In this document: piece after piece, positions 16,360 to 24,756 of the stretch
How the letters are laid out: each line of letters opens with the position of its first letter
Numbering within the stretch: the stretch's first letter is position 1
Origin: Micromonospora sonchi
GTDB taxonomy: Bacteria > Actinomycetota > Actinomycetes > Mycobacteriales > Micromonosporaceae
DNA length: 33,902 bases
NCBI RefSeq assembly: GCF_014646235.1
Contig: NZ_BMNB01000046.1
Location: 1-33,902, forward strand
Direction of reading: 5' to 3'
The notes under the pieces: model-generated
What the model saw: the letters and a program-made list of their open reading frames with translations, nothing else
The model's database searches: none
Told to the model about the DNA's origin: nothing
Program-made: the position numbers and the translations under genes

Positions 16360-17169
16360 ATGGTCAACCTGGTGCTGCCCCGGCTGGTCGGCGTCTCCGC
16401 AGCGTCGCGTCGGTCCGCGTCGGTCACCGAGCGCAACATCGCGGCGCTGAAGCCGGTGTACTGGCTGCTGCTCGTCTCCGGCTTCGTCGAGCCGCTGCTC
16501 TACCTGCTGTCGATCGGTGTCGGGGTGGGCGCGCTGGTCGGCGACCTGACGCTGGCCGGCGGCGAGGTCGTCACGTACGCGGCCTTCGTCGCCCCGGCGA
16601 TGCTCGCCTCGTCGGCGATGAGCGGCGCGCTCTCGGAGACCACCTTCAACTTCTTCGGCAAGATGAAGTACATGAAGCTGTACGACGGGGTGATCGCCAC
16701 CCCGGTGCAGCCGTTCGAGATCGCCCTCGGCGAGCTGGCCTGGGCGATGCTGCGGGGCACCGCCTACTCGGGCGCATTCCTGGTGGTGATGGTCGGGATG
16801 GACCTGACCGCCCCGGCCCGCGCCCTCGCCGCGTTCCCGGCGGCGGTGCTGGTCGGCTTCGCGTTCGGCGCGTTCGGCCTGGCGATCTCCACGTTCATGC
16901 GCAGCTGGCAGGACTTCGACCTGATGGGCTCGGCGCAGTTCGTCCTGTTCCTGTTCTCCGGCACCTTCGTGCCCGCCGAGGCGTACCCGGTGGTGCTGCG
17001 CTGGCTGGTCGAGGTGACCCCGCTCTACCGGGCGGTGCACCTGATCCGCGGGGTGACCGTCGGTACGGCGGGCTGGGACTGGCTGCTCGACGTGCTCTAC
17101 CTGCTCGTGGTGCTGGCGGCCGGCCTGCTGATCGCGTCGCGCCGGATGAGCCGCCTGCTCTACCGCTAG
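16360..17169 (+). CDS. ABC-2 type exporter permease, second
   Basis: A 269-residue paralogue of the preceding permease with six hydrophobic segments. It contains ALKPVYWLLLVSGFVEPLLYLLSIGVGVG near the N-terminus and LFLFSGTFVPAEAYPVVLRWLVEVTPLYRAVHLIRG in the C-terminal half, the same ABC-2 signature region as its neighbour. An ATG with GGAGGGG upstream begins it 10 bp after the first permease, so the two are cotranscribed. The transcript ends at a strong palindrome (17218-17274) facing the convergent TAXI gene. It probably pairs with the first permease, energised by the separated ATPase. Confidence 0.92.
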   Translation: MVNLVLPRLVGVSAASRRSASVTERNIAALKPVYWLLLVSGFVEPLLYLLSIGVGVGALVGDLTLAGGEVVTYAAFVAPAMLASSAMSGALSETTFNFFGKMKYMKLYDGVIATPVQPFEIALGELAWAMLRGTAYSGAFLVVMVGMDLTAPARALAAFPAAVLVGFAFGAFGLAISTFMRSWQDFDLMGSAQFVLFLFSGTFVPAEAYPVVLRWLVEVTPLYRAVHLIRGVTVGTAGWDWLLDVLYLLVVLAAGLLIASRRMSRLLYR

Positions 17170-17217
17170 GTGGTCGCCCCGCCCGGCCAGTTCCGCCACG
17201 GACCGTGCAGGGCAAGG

Positions 17218-17274
17218 TGATCAAGAGGTTTGCGCCGGGAATCGGGGCGGGTCGTGACGCAAACCTCTTGATCA
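17218..17274. repeat. 17-bp perfect inverted repeat, probable bidirectional terminator
   Basis: TGATCAAGAGGTTTGCG (17218-17234) is exactly complementary to 17258-17274 with a 23-nt centre. It stands alone between two convergent operons, and its outer ends carry the palindromic TGATCA. It resembles dispersed intergenic palindromes of actinomycetes and would form a strong hairpin on either strand. Confidence 0.75.
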
Positions 17275-17294
17275 ACGCGGGGCGAAACGCGGGG

Positions 17295-18344
17295 TCAGTT
17301 GCCCTGGTAGTAGCGGGCGGCGCCGGGGTGCAGGGGGATCGGGTCGGTGGTGGCGGCGGACTGGCGGTTGAAGTTGCGGGCCTCGGGGTGGGCGGCGGCC
17401 AGGTCGGCCTGGTACGTGAAGAGCAGACGGGTCAGGTCGTACGCCAGCTGGTCGGGCATGTCCGCGCTGACCAGGATCATGTTGGCCACCGTCACGGTCG
17501 GGGTGCCCTCGGGCGTGTCGTAGGCCTTGCGGGGCAGCTCGGCGGTGGTGTAGACCGACCCGTGCGCCGCGCTGAGCGGCTCGAGCAGATCGGCGACCGG
17601 CAGCAGGGCGAACCGGTCCCCTGCGCCGTTGAGCAGATCGGCGATGCCCGGGGTGGGCAACCCGCCGGAGAAGAACATCGCGTCCAGCTTGCCGGCCCGC
17701 ATCCGGGCCACCGTTTCCGGCAGCGACAACCGGGCCCGGCGTACGTCCCGGTCCGGGTCGAGTCCGGCGGCGGTGAGCAACCGGCCGGCGATCACGTCGG
17801 TACCGGACTTCGGTGAGCCGGTGGAGACCCGCTTGCCGCGCAGCGCCGCCAGGTCGGTGATCTGGGCGTCCACCCGGACGATCACGTGCGTGTAGTTGCT
17901 GTAGACCCGGGCCAGGGCCCGCACCGGCTGGGGCCGTCCGGCGAAGGCACCGCGTCCGGCGGTGGCGTCCGCCGCCGTGTCGGCCAGGCTGAAGGCGATC
18001 TCCATGTCGCCCTCGACCAGCCGGGTGATGTTCTCTCCCGAGGCGCCGGTCGGCTCGGCGCGGGCCTCGTAACCGGACAGGTGGCGGCTGATGACGTCGG
18101 CGTATCCGCCGCCGAGCTGGTAGTAGACCCCGGTGGTGTTGCCGGTGGCCAGGAAGATCCGCCCGTCGTGCCACGGCCGTGGTTGCGGGGTCTGCTCAGT
18201 GCCGCAAGCGGCGACCAGCACGACCGCCAGCAGCATCGCCACCATCCCAAATCGCCGGCTCGTGACGGCCCTCCGCTGGCGCTGCGGGCCGCCGCGAGGC
18301 ACCAGGGCGCTGCGCTGATGATTCGCTCGCTGACGCTCGCTCAT
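17295..18344 (-). CDS. TAXI-family TRAP solute-binding lipoprotein, second copy
   Basis: An extracellular ligand-binding protein of the TAXI group, which feeds fused TRAP permeases. It is 349 residues. A hydrophobic segment and lipobox LVAAC (C47) mark it as a lipoprotein. The conserved core includes ATGNTTGVYYQLGGGYADVI, STGSPKSGTDVIA and FFSGGLPTPGI. It is clearly paralogous to the product of 21268-22287. Its ATG at 18344 overlaps the roadblock stop (ATGA). The first 33 residues (MSERQRANHQRSALVPRGG and on) come from a repetitive AGCGAGCG-type sequence and are unusual before a signal peptide. An internal ATG at 18245 would give a normal one. It closes a five-gene operon and may serve sensing rather than transport. 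Confidence 0.9.
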   Translation of the reverse strand: MSERQRANHQRSALVPRGGPQRQRRAVTSRRFGMVAMLLAVVLVAACGTEQTPQPRPWHDGRIFLATGNTTGVYYQLGGGYADVISRHLSGYEARAEPTGASGENITRLVEGDMEIAFSLADTAADATAGRGAFAGRPQPVRALARVYSNYTHVIVRVDAQITDLAALRGKRVSTGSPKSGTDVIAGRLLTAAGLDPDRDVRRARLSLPETVARMRAGKLDAMFFSGGLPTPGIADLLNGAGDRFALLPVADLLEPLSAAHGSVYTTAELPRKAYDTPEGTPTVTVANMILVSADMPDQLAYDLTRLLFTYQADLAAAHPEARNFNRQSAATTDPIPLHPGAARYYQGN

Positions 18345-18733
18345 GCGCGTACCGCCGGTTCCAGGGCCTCGGCGACCCGCTGGACCAGCGTGGCCGTCTC
18401 GTAGCCGATCTGGCCCAGGTCACAGCCGGAGGCGGCCAGCACCCCGAGCAGGGCCCGGTCGCCGACCGCCATCACCAGCAGTACGCCGCCGTCCATGTCG
18501 ACGATCTGCTGCCGGACCCGACCGGCGGACATCAGTCGGGCGGCGCCGACGGTCAGGCTGGCCAGACCGCTGATCACTGCGGCGAGCTGGTCCGCCTGGT
18601 CGGTGGAGAGCCGGGGCGAGGCAGCCAGCCGCAGGCCGTCTCCGGAGACGGCGAGGGCGTGCGACACGTCCGGGACCTGCTCGGCGAAGTTCGCCAGAAG
18701 CCAGTCGAGGCCGGGGCTGACATTGGTCATCAT
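18341..18733 (-). CDS. Roadblock/LC7 protein, conservon CvnB-like
   Basis: A 130-residue soluble protein filled by one roadblock/LC7 domain: LDWLLANFAEQVPDVSHALAVSGDGLRLAAS, then AAVISGLASLTVGAARLM and GGVLLVMAVGDRALLGVLAA. It starts at ATG 18733, overlapping the kinase stop as ATGATG, and ends overlapping the next TAXI gene by four bases. In actinomycete conservons the order is kinase, roadblock, DUF742 protein, small GTPase. The last two are absent here. In conservons such proteins bind the kinase and the GTPase. Here the only encoded candidate partner is the kinase. Confidence 0.93.
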   Translation of the reverse strand: MMTNVSPGLDWLLANFAEQVPDVSHALAVSGDGLRLAASPRLSTDQADQLAAVISGLASLTVGAARLMSAGRVRQQIVDMDGGVLLVMAVGDRALLGVLAASGCDLGQIGYETATLVQRVAEALEPAVRA

Positions 18734-21204
18734 TGAGTTCTCCCGGGAGGTTTCGTCTGGTTACGTCGCATCGCGGAGGCGACCCCGGCGGAGAGGGCGG
18801 ACAACCGGGCCCGTACCACCTCGGGGTCGAGCAGGTCACTGGTGGCCTGCTGCGTCGGCGGGTCGTGCAGTTCGGCCTGCAACCCGCCGCCGCGTATCCG
18901 CCGGGGCAGGCCGCCCGTGGTGGTCGCCCCGGACTGCCGGCCGCCGGGCGTCCACGCCGGCTGGTCACCGTCCGCCGCCGGCCAGGTCCCGGTCCCGTTC
19001 GCTGGCCCGTTCGCCGCCGAGGCGCTCGGCGCGGTCCAGGTCGCCGGCGGGCGGTCCGGGGTCGGCGCGGACCAGGTGGCGGTCGCGGCGGCGCCGTTAC
19101 GCACCACCGGAAGGGTCATCGTCGGAGCCTGATGGGCGCTGAACCGCTCCGGCGACGCGGTCACCAGGTCCATCCTGGGCGGTGCCGCAACGGCCTCGCC
19201 GACTCGCGGCCGGAACCAGGCGCCGGCGGCCGACGGGGCGGAGCGTGGGCCGACCGTGGGTCGACCGTTGACCTCCTCGGCCCGGGTGAGCAACGCCTCC
19301 GGCACGTCCACCTGGGCCACCATGCCCGCGCCGGTGCTGTGCAGCCGTACCAGGATGCCGTGCCGGGCGGCCAGGTGCGCCACCACGTGCAGGCCCATGC
19401 TGCCGGCCGCCGCGCTGGAGAGCATGGCGGGTGCCCGCAGCCGTTCGTTGATCTCGGCGAGCCGGCGGTCGCGTACGCCGATGCCCTGGTCGTGCACGCG
19501 CAGCGTCAAGCCGTCGACGGTACGCCGTCCGTCCACGTGCACCGGGGCCTGCGGCGGCGAGTACGCGGTCGCGTTCTCCAGCAGCTCGGCCAGCAGGTGG
19601 ACCAGGTTGCCCACCGCCGACCCGTGCACCGCCACGAAGGGCACGTCGATCTCGACCCGGGCGTACTCCTCGATCTCGGAGGCGGCACCGCGTACGACGT
19701 CGGCCAGCAGGCGTGGTCCCTCGTGCGAACGGCCGAGTTCACCGCCGGCGAGGACCAGCAGGTTCTCTCCGTTGCGCCGCATCCGGGCGGCGAGGTGGTC
19801 GAGCGCGAAGAGCCGGGCCAGGGCGTCCGGATCAGTCTCATCCTGCTCGAACTCGTCGAGCAGCCGCAGCTGCCGGGTGATCAGCGTCCGGATCCGGCGG
19901 GCCAGCGCCTCGACCATCCGGGTCACGTCCATCCGCAGCTCGGCCTGCTCGCCGGCGAGCCGTAGCGCGGCCCGGTTGACGGTGTCGAACGCCTCGGCCA
20001 CCTGGGCGATCTCGTCCCGTCCGCGGCTGATTCCCGCGGCGAGCTGCGACGCCGGTCCCTCCGCCCGGCCGGCGTCGCCGGCCGAGATCGCGGTGATCCG
20101 CTCGGGCAGTTCCCGGTGCGCCATGGTGAGCGCGGCCACCCGCAGCCGGCGCAGCCGGCGGCTGGTGCGCACCGCCAGCAGGGCGGCGGCGGCCAGCGAG
20201 GCCAGCGCCAGCGCGCCGGTGGACCCGCCGGTGACCAGTGCCCGCTGGCGGGCCTCGGCGGCCAGCGTGACGGCGCGGCGGTCGAGTTCCTCGGAGAGTT
20301 CCCGGCCCAGCAGGTTGAGCCGACGGATGGCCCCGCTCTGGGCCACGTACCAGGCGTCGGCATCGGTGGCGAGCGCGGCCGGTTCGGCCTCGGCGTTCAA
20401 CGCGCTGTCGCGTATCCGCCGAGCGGTGGAGACGTCGGTGCCGGCGTTCAGGCGGGTGAACGCGGCCGCCGCGTCATCCCCGGCGATCCGGGAGAACTCG
20501 GCCTGCCGCTGTTCCTGTGCGCCGCGCAGCCGGCCGAGTCGGACGAGTTCGCCCTCGACCAGGCTGCCCCGGACGAAGATGGTCCGAAGCAGGTCGCGTT
20601 CCAGCGAGGCCAGATGTTCCTGGGCGGCGACCGCGGCCACCTCGCGGGCCCGGTTGGCCAGCTCGGGGTCGCGCAGCTGGGCGGGCAGCGCGTCGGCGAC
20701 GACCAGCAGCGACTCCGCCAGGGCCGCGAAGACGCCGTCGGCGGTGTCGGTGCGCAGCGCGGCACCCCGCGCCTTGTCGAGCTGGTTGAGGTGTTCGGTC
20801 ACGCCGTCCAGCGCCCGGCCCAGGTCGGGTGCGGCGGTGCGGGCGTCGGCGCTGGCGGCGCGGTAGCGTTCGGCGGCCTGGTCCACCCGCCGCCGCTGGG
20901 CATCGACCAGCGGCCGGCCGGAGGTCCCGCCGCGCAGCCGCAGAGCGGCGGTCTCGCCGAGTTCCCGTTCCAGTTCGTGGACCAGGGACACGGTGGCGGT
21001 GGCGGTGCCGGCCAGGATCCGGGCGCGTTGCGCGTCGACGGAGGCGGAGAGCGCGTTGCCGGTCTGGATCGCGCCCAGCACGACCAGACCGGCGGTGGCG
21101 ACCAGGATCGGCGCGAGTAGCTGGGTACGCACCGACCACAGCCGGTCGGTGTGCCCGGATGGACGGTTGTGCCGGCGTACGCGGGCCAGAGTGGGCAACG
21201 GCAC
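18730..21204 (-). CDS. NIT-domain sensor histidine kinase, conservon CvnA-like
   Basis: An 824-residue membrane kinase. TM1 lies near residues 28-48 (LLAPILVATAGLVVLGAI). An extracellular all-helical nitrate/nitrite-sensing-type (NIT) domain follows, about 50-310. TM2 is near 320-346, then a HAMP-like linker. The HATPase domain has its N-box LLAELLENATAYSPP with N544, HDQGIGV as the G1 box and GSMGLHVVAHLAARHG as the G2 region. LFALDHLAARMRRNGENLLVLAGG is the conserved conservon-kinase helix. The last 180 residues are Pro/Ala/Thr-rich and disordered. GTG 21204 has GGGAGA six bases upstream. A GTG at 21261 lacks a ribosome site. No response regulator is encoded nearby. NIT domains do not necessarily bind nitrate, and the TAXI neighbours suggest an organic ligand. 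Confidence 0.93.
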   Translation of the reverse strand: MPLPTLARVRRHNRPSGHTDRLWSVRTQLLAPILVATAGLVVLGAIQTGNALSASVDAQRARILAGTATATVSLVHELERELGETAALRLRGGTSGRPLVDAQRRRVDQAAERYRAASADARTAAPDLGRALDGVTEHLNQLDKARGAALRTDTADGVFAALAESLLVVADALPAQLRDPELANRAREVAAVAAQEHLASLERDLLRTIFVRGSLVEGELVRLGRLRGAQEQRQAEFSRIAGDDAAAAFTRLNAGTDVSTARRIRDSALNAEAEPAALATDADAWYVAQSGAIRRLNLLGRELSEELDRRAVTLAAEARQRALVTGGSTGALALASLAAAALLAVRTSRRLRRLRVAALTMAHRELPERITAISAGDAGRAEGPASQLAAGISRGRDEIAQVAEAFDTVNRAALRLAGEQAELRMDVTRMVEALARRIRTLITRQLRLLDEFEQDETDPDALARLFALDHLAARMRRNGENLLVLAGGELGRSHEGPRLLADVVRGAASEIEEYARVEIDVPFVAVHGSAVGNLVHLLAELLENATAYSPPQAPVHVDGRRTVDGLTLRVHDQGIGVRDRRLAEINERLRAPAMLSSAAAGSMGLHVVAHLAARHGILVRLHSTGAGMVAQVDVPEALLTRAEEVNGRPTVGPRSAPSAAGAWFRPRVGEAVAAPPRMDLVTASPERFSAHQAPTMTLPVVRNGAAATATWSAPTPDRPPATWTAPSASAANGPANGTGTWPAADGDQPAWTPGGRQSGATTTGGLPRRIRGGGLQAELHDPPTQQATSDLLDPEVVRARLSALSAGVASAMRRNQTKPPGRTQ

Positions 21205-21267
21205 GGGGTTTCTCCCGAGGTCGGGGCGACCGGACCGGGCGTCACCACCCGGTCCGGTCACCTTTGG

Positions 21268-22287
21268 TCAGCTCGCGCCGAGGTCCTGCAAGGCCTTGAC
21301 CGCGCCCCGGTGCAGGCCGACCGGGTCGGTCTTGCGGGCGCTGTCCAGGGCGATGCCGTTGGCAGCGGGGTTTGCCTGGGCCAGCGCGTCCTTGCGTTGG
21401 AACACCGTCCGGGTGATCGCGCAGGCCACGTTGGCGTCGAGGTCCTTGCGGACGAGCAGCACGTTCGGGACCACGATGGTCGGGGTGTCCGCGGAGGTGG
21501 CGTAGACGTCCTTGCCGATCGTGCCGGCCTGGTACGCCGGGTTCAGCTCGCTCATCTTGGGCAGCAGCGGGGTGATGTCGATGAACTTGACCTTGTTGCC
21601 GGCGGTGGTGAACAGGTCGGTGAGCCCGCCGGTGGGCAGACCACCGGACCAGAAGAAGCCGTCCAGGGTGCCGTCCTTGAGGCCCTCGACGGTCTTGGTC
21701 AGGTCGAGCCGCTGGGCCGCGATGTCGGCGGCCGGGTCGAGACCGGCGGCCTCCAGCAGACGGTTGGCGATGACCTCGGTGCCGGACTTCGGGGAGCCGG
21801 TGGAGATCTTCTTGCCCTTCATGTCGGCCACCGAGTTGATGCCGGAGTCGGCCCGGACGACCACCTGGGTGTAGTTGTCGTAGATCCGGGCCAGGGCCTC
21901 GACCGGTTGCGGTGCGGCGAAGCTGCCCTTGCCCTGCACCGCGTTGACGGCGGTGTCGAAGAGGGAGAAGGCCACGTCGTACTGGCCGCCGACGAGCTGT
22001 TCGATGTTCTGGACCGAGGCGCCGGTCTCGGCCGCGGTGCCGGTCAGCCGGCCGCCGGTGCTGTCCGCGAGCTGACTGGCCAGGGCGTTGCCGACCACGT
22101 AGTAGACACCGGTGGCGTTGCCGGTGGCGATGCCCACCCGGGTGTTCTCGGCCACCTCGCAGGTGACGGCGCTCGCGGTGTCGTCCGTGGCGGCGGCGCC
22201 CTGACGACCCCCGCAGCCAGCGGCCCCGGTCGCGACGAGGGCGAGTGCTCCCAGCCCTGCCGCGAACCGCACGTTGATCCGTCTCAC
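21268..22287 (-). CDS. TAXI-family TRAP solute-binding lipoprotein, first copy
   Basis: This 339-residue protein starts at GTG 22287, four bases inside the permease gene (GTGA), with AAGGAG upstream. Residues 1-24 are a lipoprotein signal ending GAAGC (C25). The mature part shows the TAXI pattern: GIATGNATGVYYVVGNALASQL, GASVQNIEQLVGGQYDVAFSL, STGSPKSGTEVIANRLLEAAGLDP and FFWSGGLPTGGLTDL. TAXI proteins bind glutamate, 2-oxoglutarate-like or other small carboxylates and hand them to TRAP permeases. Its place directly after the permease makes it the likely transport subunit. The ligand cannot be read from sequence. Confidence 0.95.
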   Translation of the reverse strand: MRRINVRFAAGLGALALVATGAAGCGGRQGAAATDDTASAVTCEVAENTRVGIATGNATGVYYVVGNALASQLADSTGGRLTGTAAETGASVQNIEQLVGGQYDVAFSLFDTAVNAVQGKGSFAAPQPVEALARIYDNYTQVVVRADSGINSVADMKGKKISTGSPKSGTEVIANRLLEAAGLDPAADIAAQRLDLTKTVEGLKDGTLDGFFWSGGLPTGGLTDLFTTAGNKVKFIDITPLLPKMSELNPAYQAGTIGKDVYATSADTPTIVVPNVLLVRKDLDANVACAITRTVFQRKDALAQANPAANGIALDSARKTDPVGLHRGAVKALQDLGAS

Positions 22288-24572
22288 ACTTGCTCCTTTC
22301 TGAGTAGTGCCGGTGATCCGGCTCGCGTCCCGCCGGTGGGCCCGGCGGATCCGCGTCGTACGAGCACGCCCACCGCCATGACGCCGGCCAGCACGGTGCC
22401 GATCGCGACGGGCACGGGTTGCAGCCAGAGCAGGGCCAGCCCGGCGACCACGCCGAGCACGCGTTCCGGCACCCCCGCCGGGCCGACGCCGGGCAGCCAG
22501 CCGCCGGCGGCGACGGCCAGCACCGCCACGCCGAGCGCGGTGACCATGGTGGCGACGACGATCCGCTGCGGGCCGCCGATGCCGAGCAGGCCGAGTCCGG
22601 TCGGTGTGACCACGAAGGCCAGCGGGATGAGGTACGCCGGCAGCGCGTACCGCAGGGTGTGCCACATCGTCGGCACCACCCGGCCGCCGGTCACCGCGGC
22701 GGCGGCGACCGCGGCCAGCGCGGTCGGCGGCGACACCTCGGACAGGACCGCGAAGTAGAAGACGAACATCGCCGCGGCCGGGGTCGCGACGCCGAGGCCG
22801 AGCAGGGCCGGCCCGATGATCACCCAACCGATCACGAAGGACGCGGTGACCGGCACGGCCAGGCCGAGCAGGCTGAGCGCGACGGCGGCGAGCAGGGCGG
22901 TGAGCGCGAGCACCACGGCCGGGTCGGAACTGGCCGTGCCGGCGGCGTTGACCAGCAGCGCGGCGGCCTGCGGGCCGAGGCCGGTCTTCGTGGTGGTGGC
23001 GGTGATGATGCCTGCCGCCGCGCAGACCACGGTGACCGCGAGGACGCCGCGTACGCCGGCGGAGAGCGCGGCGACCAGTCGGGCCGGGGTGAGCCGGTGC
23101 CGCCGGTCCAGGATGGACAGGACGATCGCGAGCAGGGTGGCCAGCACCACGGCGCGGGTGGCCGACACGCCGACGACGAGCAGCCCGACGATGGCGAGCA
23201 GCGAGGCGAAGTGGTACCCGGAGCGGGCCAGCAGCCGCCAGGCGGAGCCGGCCTCCAGGGCCGCCGGCCGTACGCCGGAGCGCCGCGCGTCGATCTCCAC
23301 CGAGAGCACGATGCCGAGGTAGTAGAGCACGGTCGGCACCATCGCCCAGCCGAGCACCCGCAGGTAGGACACGCCGAGGTACTCGGCGATGATGAAGGCC
23401 GCCGCACCCAGCGTCGGCGGCGAGAGGATCGCCCCCACGCCGGCCGCGGCGAGCATCCCACCGGCCCGTTCCGCCGGATAGCCGGCGCGACGCAGGATCG
23501 GCCAGGTGACTGCGCCGATGCTGACCGTCGTCGCCGCTCCCGACCCGGAGACGGTGCCGAGCAGGAAGCCGGAGGCCACCGCAGTCCGGCCGGCGGCGGT
23601 GCGGGAACGCCGGAACGCCGCAGCGGACAGCTCCACGAAGAAGCGACCCGCGCCGGAGAGGTCGAGCACCGCCCCGTAGATGGTGAAGAGCACGATGTAC
23701 GTGGCCGCCACGTCCAGCGGGGTGCCGTAGAACCCGCTGTCGGAGTTGTAGAACGCGTCCACCAGCTGCCCGAAGTCCAGCCCGGCGTGGGCCACCGCCC
23801 AGGACTGGGGGAGCAGACCCCCGTAGTAGCCGTACCCGAGGAAGAGCACGCAGACCGCGGGCAGGATCCAGCCGGTGGTGCGGCGGCAGGCCTCCAGCAG
23901 CAGGAGCAGCAGGACGGTGCCCATCGCCACGTCCAGGCCGACGAGCAGCCCCTGCCGGTCGAGGAAGGCGTCGTAGCCGCCGCCACCGCCGAACAGGGTG
24001 ACCGGCAGCACCGGGTAGAGGCAGCCGGCCAGCGCGGCAGCGGCCAGGACCCAGTCGAGGCGGCTCGGCCCGGACGGGTCCGGCTCGATCTGGCCGTTCG
24101 ACCCGGCGTCGTCGCGGTGGGGCCGGCGCAGGCGGCGGGGTAGCCGCAGGTCGGCCGGGTAGGCGAGGAAGACCAGCGGGAGTACGCCGGCCAGGAAGTA
24201 GATCAGGTAGTACTTGCTGCCCTGGGCGAGTGGCCGGAACACCTGCCAGAGCGCGAGCAGGGCGATCGCCAGCGTCGCGGCGGTCAGGACGACGGCGACC
24301 GGTCCGGACAGCCGCCGGCCGGGCTTCTCCTCCTCGAACCGGGCGGTCAGTTCGCGGGGATCCACCACCGGTGCCGGCTGCCGGTCGACGCCGGCGTCCG
24401 GTGTCGCCGGACGGTCGCGGCGCGGGGGCGTCGTCGCGGTGTCCCGATCGATTTCCGCCACTGAGGCGCGGGGGCGGTTCGGCTCGGGTCCGGAATCTTC
24501 GGTGAATCGGATAGCCGACACGATGGGGGACGATACGCGAATTGGCTCCGGGTTGGGAACATTGTCGATCAT
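22284..24572 (-). CDS. Fused TRAP transporter permease (4TM + 12TM subunits)
   Basis: A 762-residue integral membrane protein corresponding to DctQ and DctM joined in one chain, the form usual with TAXI binding proteins. It drives secondary, cation-coupled uptake. Residues 1-90 are a charged, Pro-rich cytoplasmic leader. From about 90 to the end there are some 17 hydrophobic segments. DctM-type signatures include GSGAATTVSIGAVTWPILRRAGYPAERAGGMLAAAGVGAILSPPTLGAAAFIIAEYL and FYFAVLSEVSPPTALAAVAAAA. The start is ATG 24572 with AGGGA upstream. It is first in a five-gene operon. Its leader carries repeated TGTTTCAG boxes. Confidence 0.95.
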   Translation of the reverse strand: MIDNVPNPEPIRVSSPIVSAIRFTEDSGPEPNRPRASVAEIDRDTATTPPRRDRPATPDAGVDRQPAPVVDPRELTARFEEEKPGRRLSGPVAVVLTAATLAIALLALWQVFRPLAQGSKYYLIYFLAGVLPLVFLAYPADLRLPRRLRRPHRDDAGSNGQIEPDPSGPSRLDWVLAAAALAGCLYPVLPVTLFGGGGGYDAFLDRQGLLVGLDVAMGTVLLLLLLEACRRTTGWILPAVCVLFLGYGYYGGLLPQSWAVAHAGLDFGQLVDAFYNSDSGFYGTPLDVAATYIVLFTIYGAVLDLSGAGRFFVELSAAAFRRSRTAAGRTAVASGFLLGTVSGSGAATTVSIGAVTWPILRRAGYPAERAGGMLAAAGVGAILSPPTLGAAAFIIAEYLGVSYLRVLGWAMVPTVLYYLGIVLSVEIDARRSGVRPAALEAGSAWRLLARSGYHFASLLAIVGLLVVGVSATRAVVLATLLAIVLSILDRRHRLTPARLVAALSAGVRGVLAVTVVCAAAGIITATTTKTGLGPQAAALLVNAAGTASSDPAVVLALTALLAAVALSLLGLAVPVTASFVIGWVIIGPALLGLGVATPAAAMFVFYFAVLSEVSPPTALAAVAAAAVTGGRVVPTMWHTLRYALPAYLIPLAFVVTPTGLGLLGIGGPQRIVVATMVTALGVAVLAVAAGGWLPGVGPAGVPERVLGVVAGLALLWLQPVPVAIGTVLAGVMAVGVLVRRGSAGPTGGTRAGSPALLRKEQV

Positions 24573-24583
24573 CGTTTCCCTGA

Positions 24584-24629
24584 GTGACTTTCATTTTGTT
24601 TCAGTCACGCGCCCGGGCGAATGTTTCAG
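24584..24629. promoter_or_regulatory. Repeats in the TRAP operon leader
   Basis: GTGACT (24584-24589) and AGTCAC (24603-24608) form an inverted repeat 12 bp upstream of the TRAP start. TGTTTCAG occurs at 24597-24604 and again at 24622-24629, a 25-bp period, with CGTTTCG nearby. Such spaced direct repeats often bind response regulators or other dimers, but the binder is unknown. Confidence 0.35.
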
Positions 24630-24756
24630 AATCCGTTTCGCGATCGGCGTGGACGTGCCGATTGGTTCCCGCTCAGGCTTCCCGGCGGGCGTGGGCAGCG
24701 TGTCCGTTTTTCGGCATTGGTGGCCATCTGGCGGGCCTTTCCGGTGAAGTAAGAAC

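Noticed and set aside
22290..24594. Upstream extension of the first TAXI gene to a single 1108-codon frame
   Set aside because: The part upstream of 22287 is the +1 shadow of the TRAP permease gene. A ribosome site and lipoprotein signal mark the true start.
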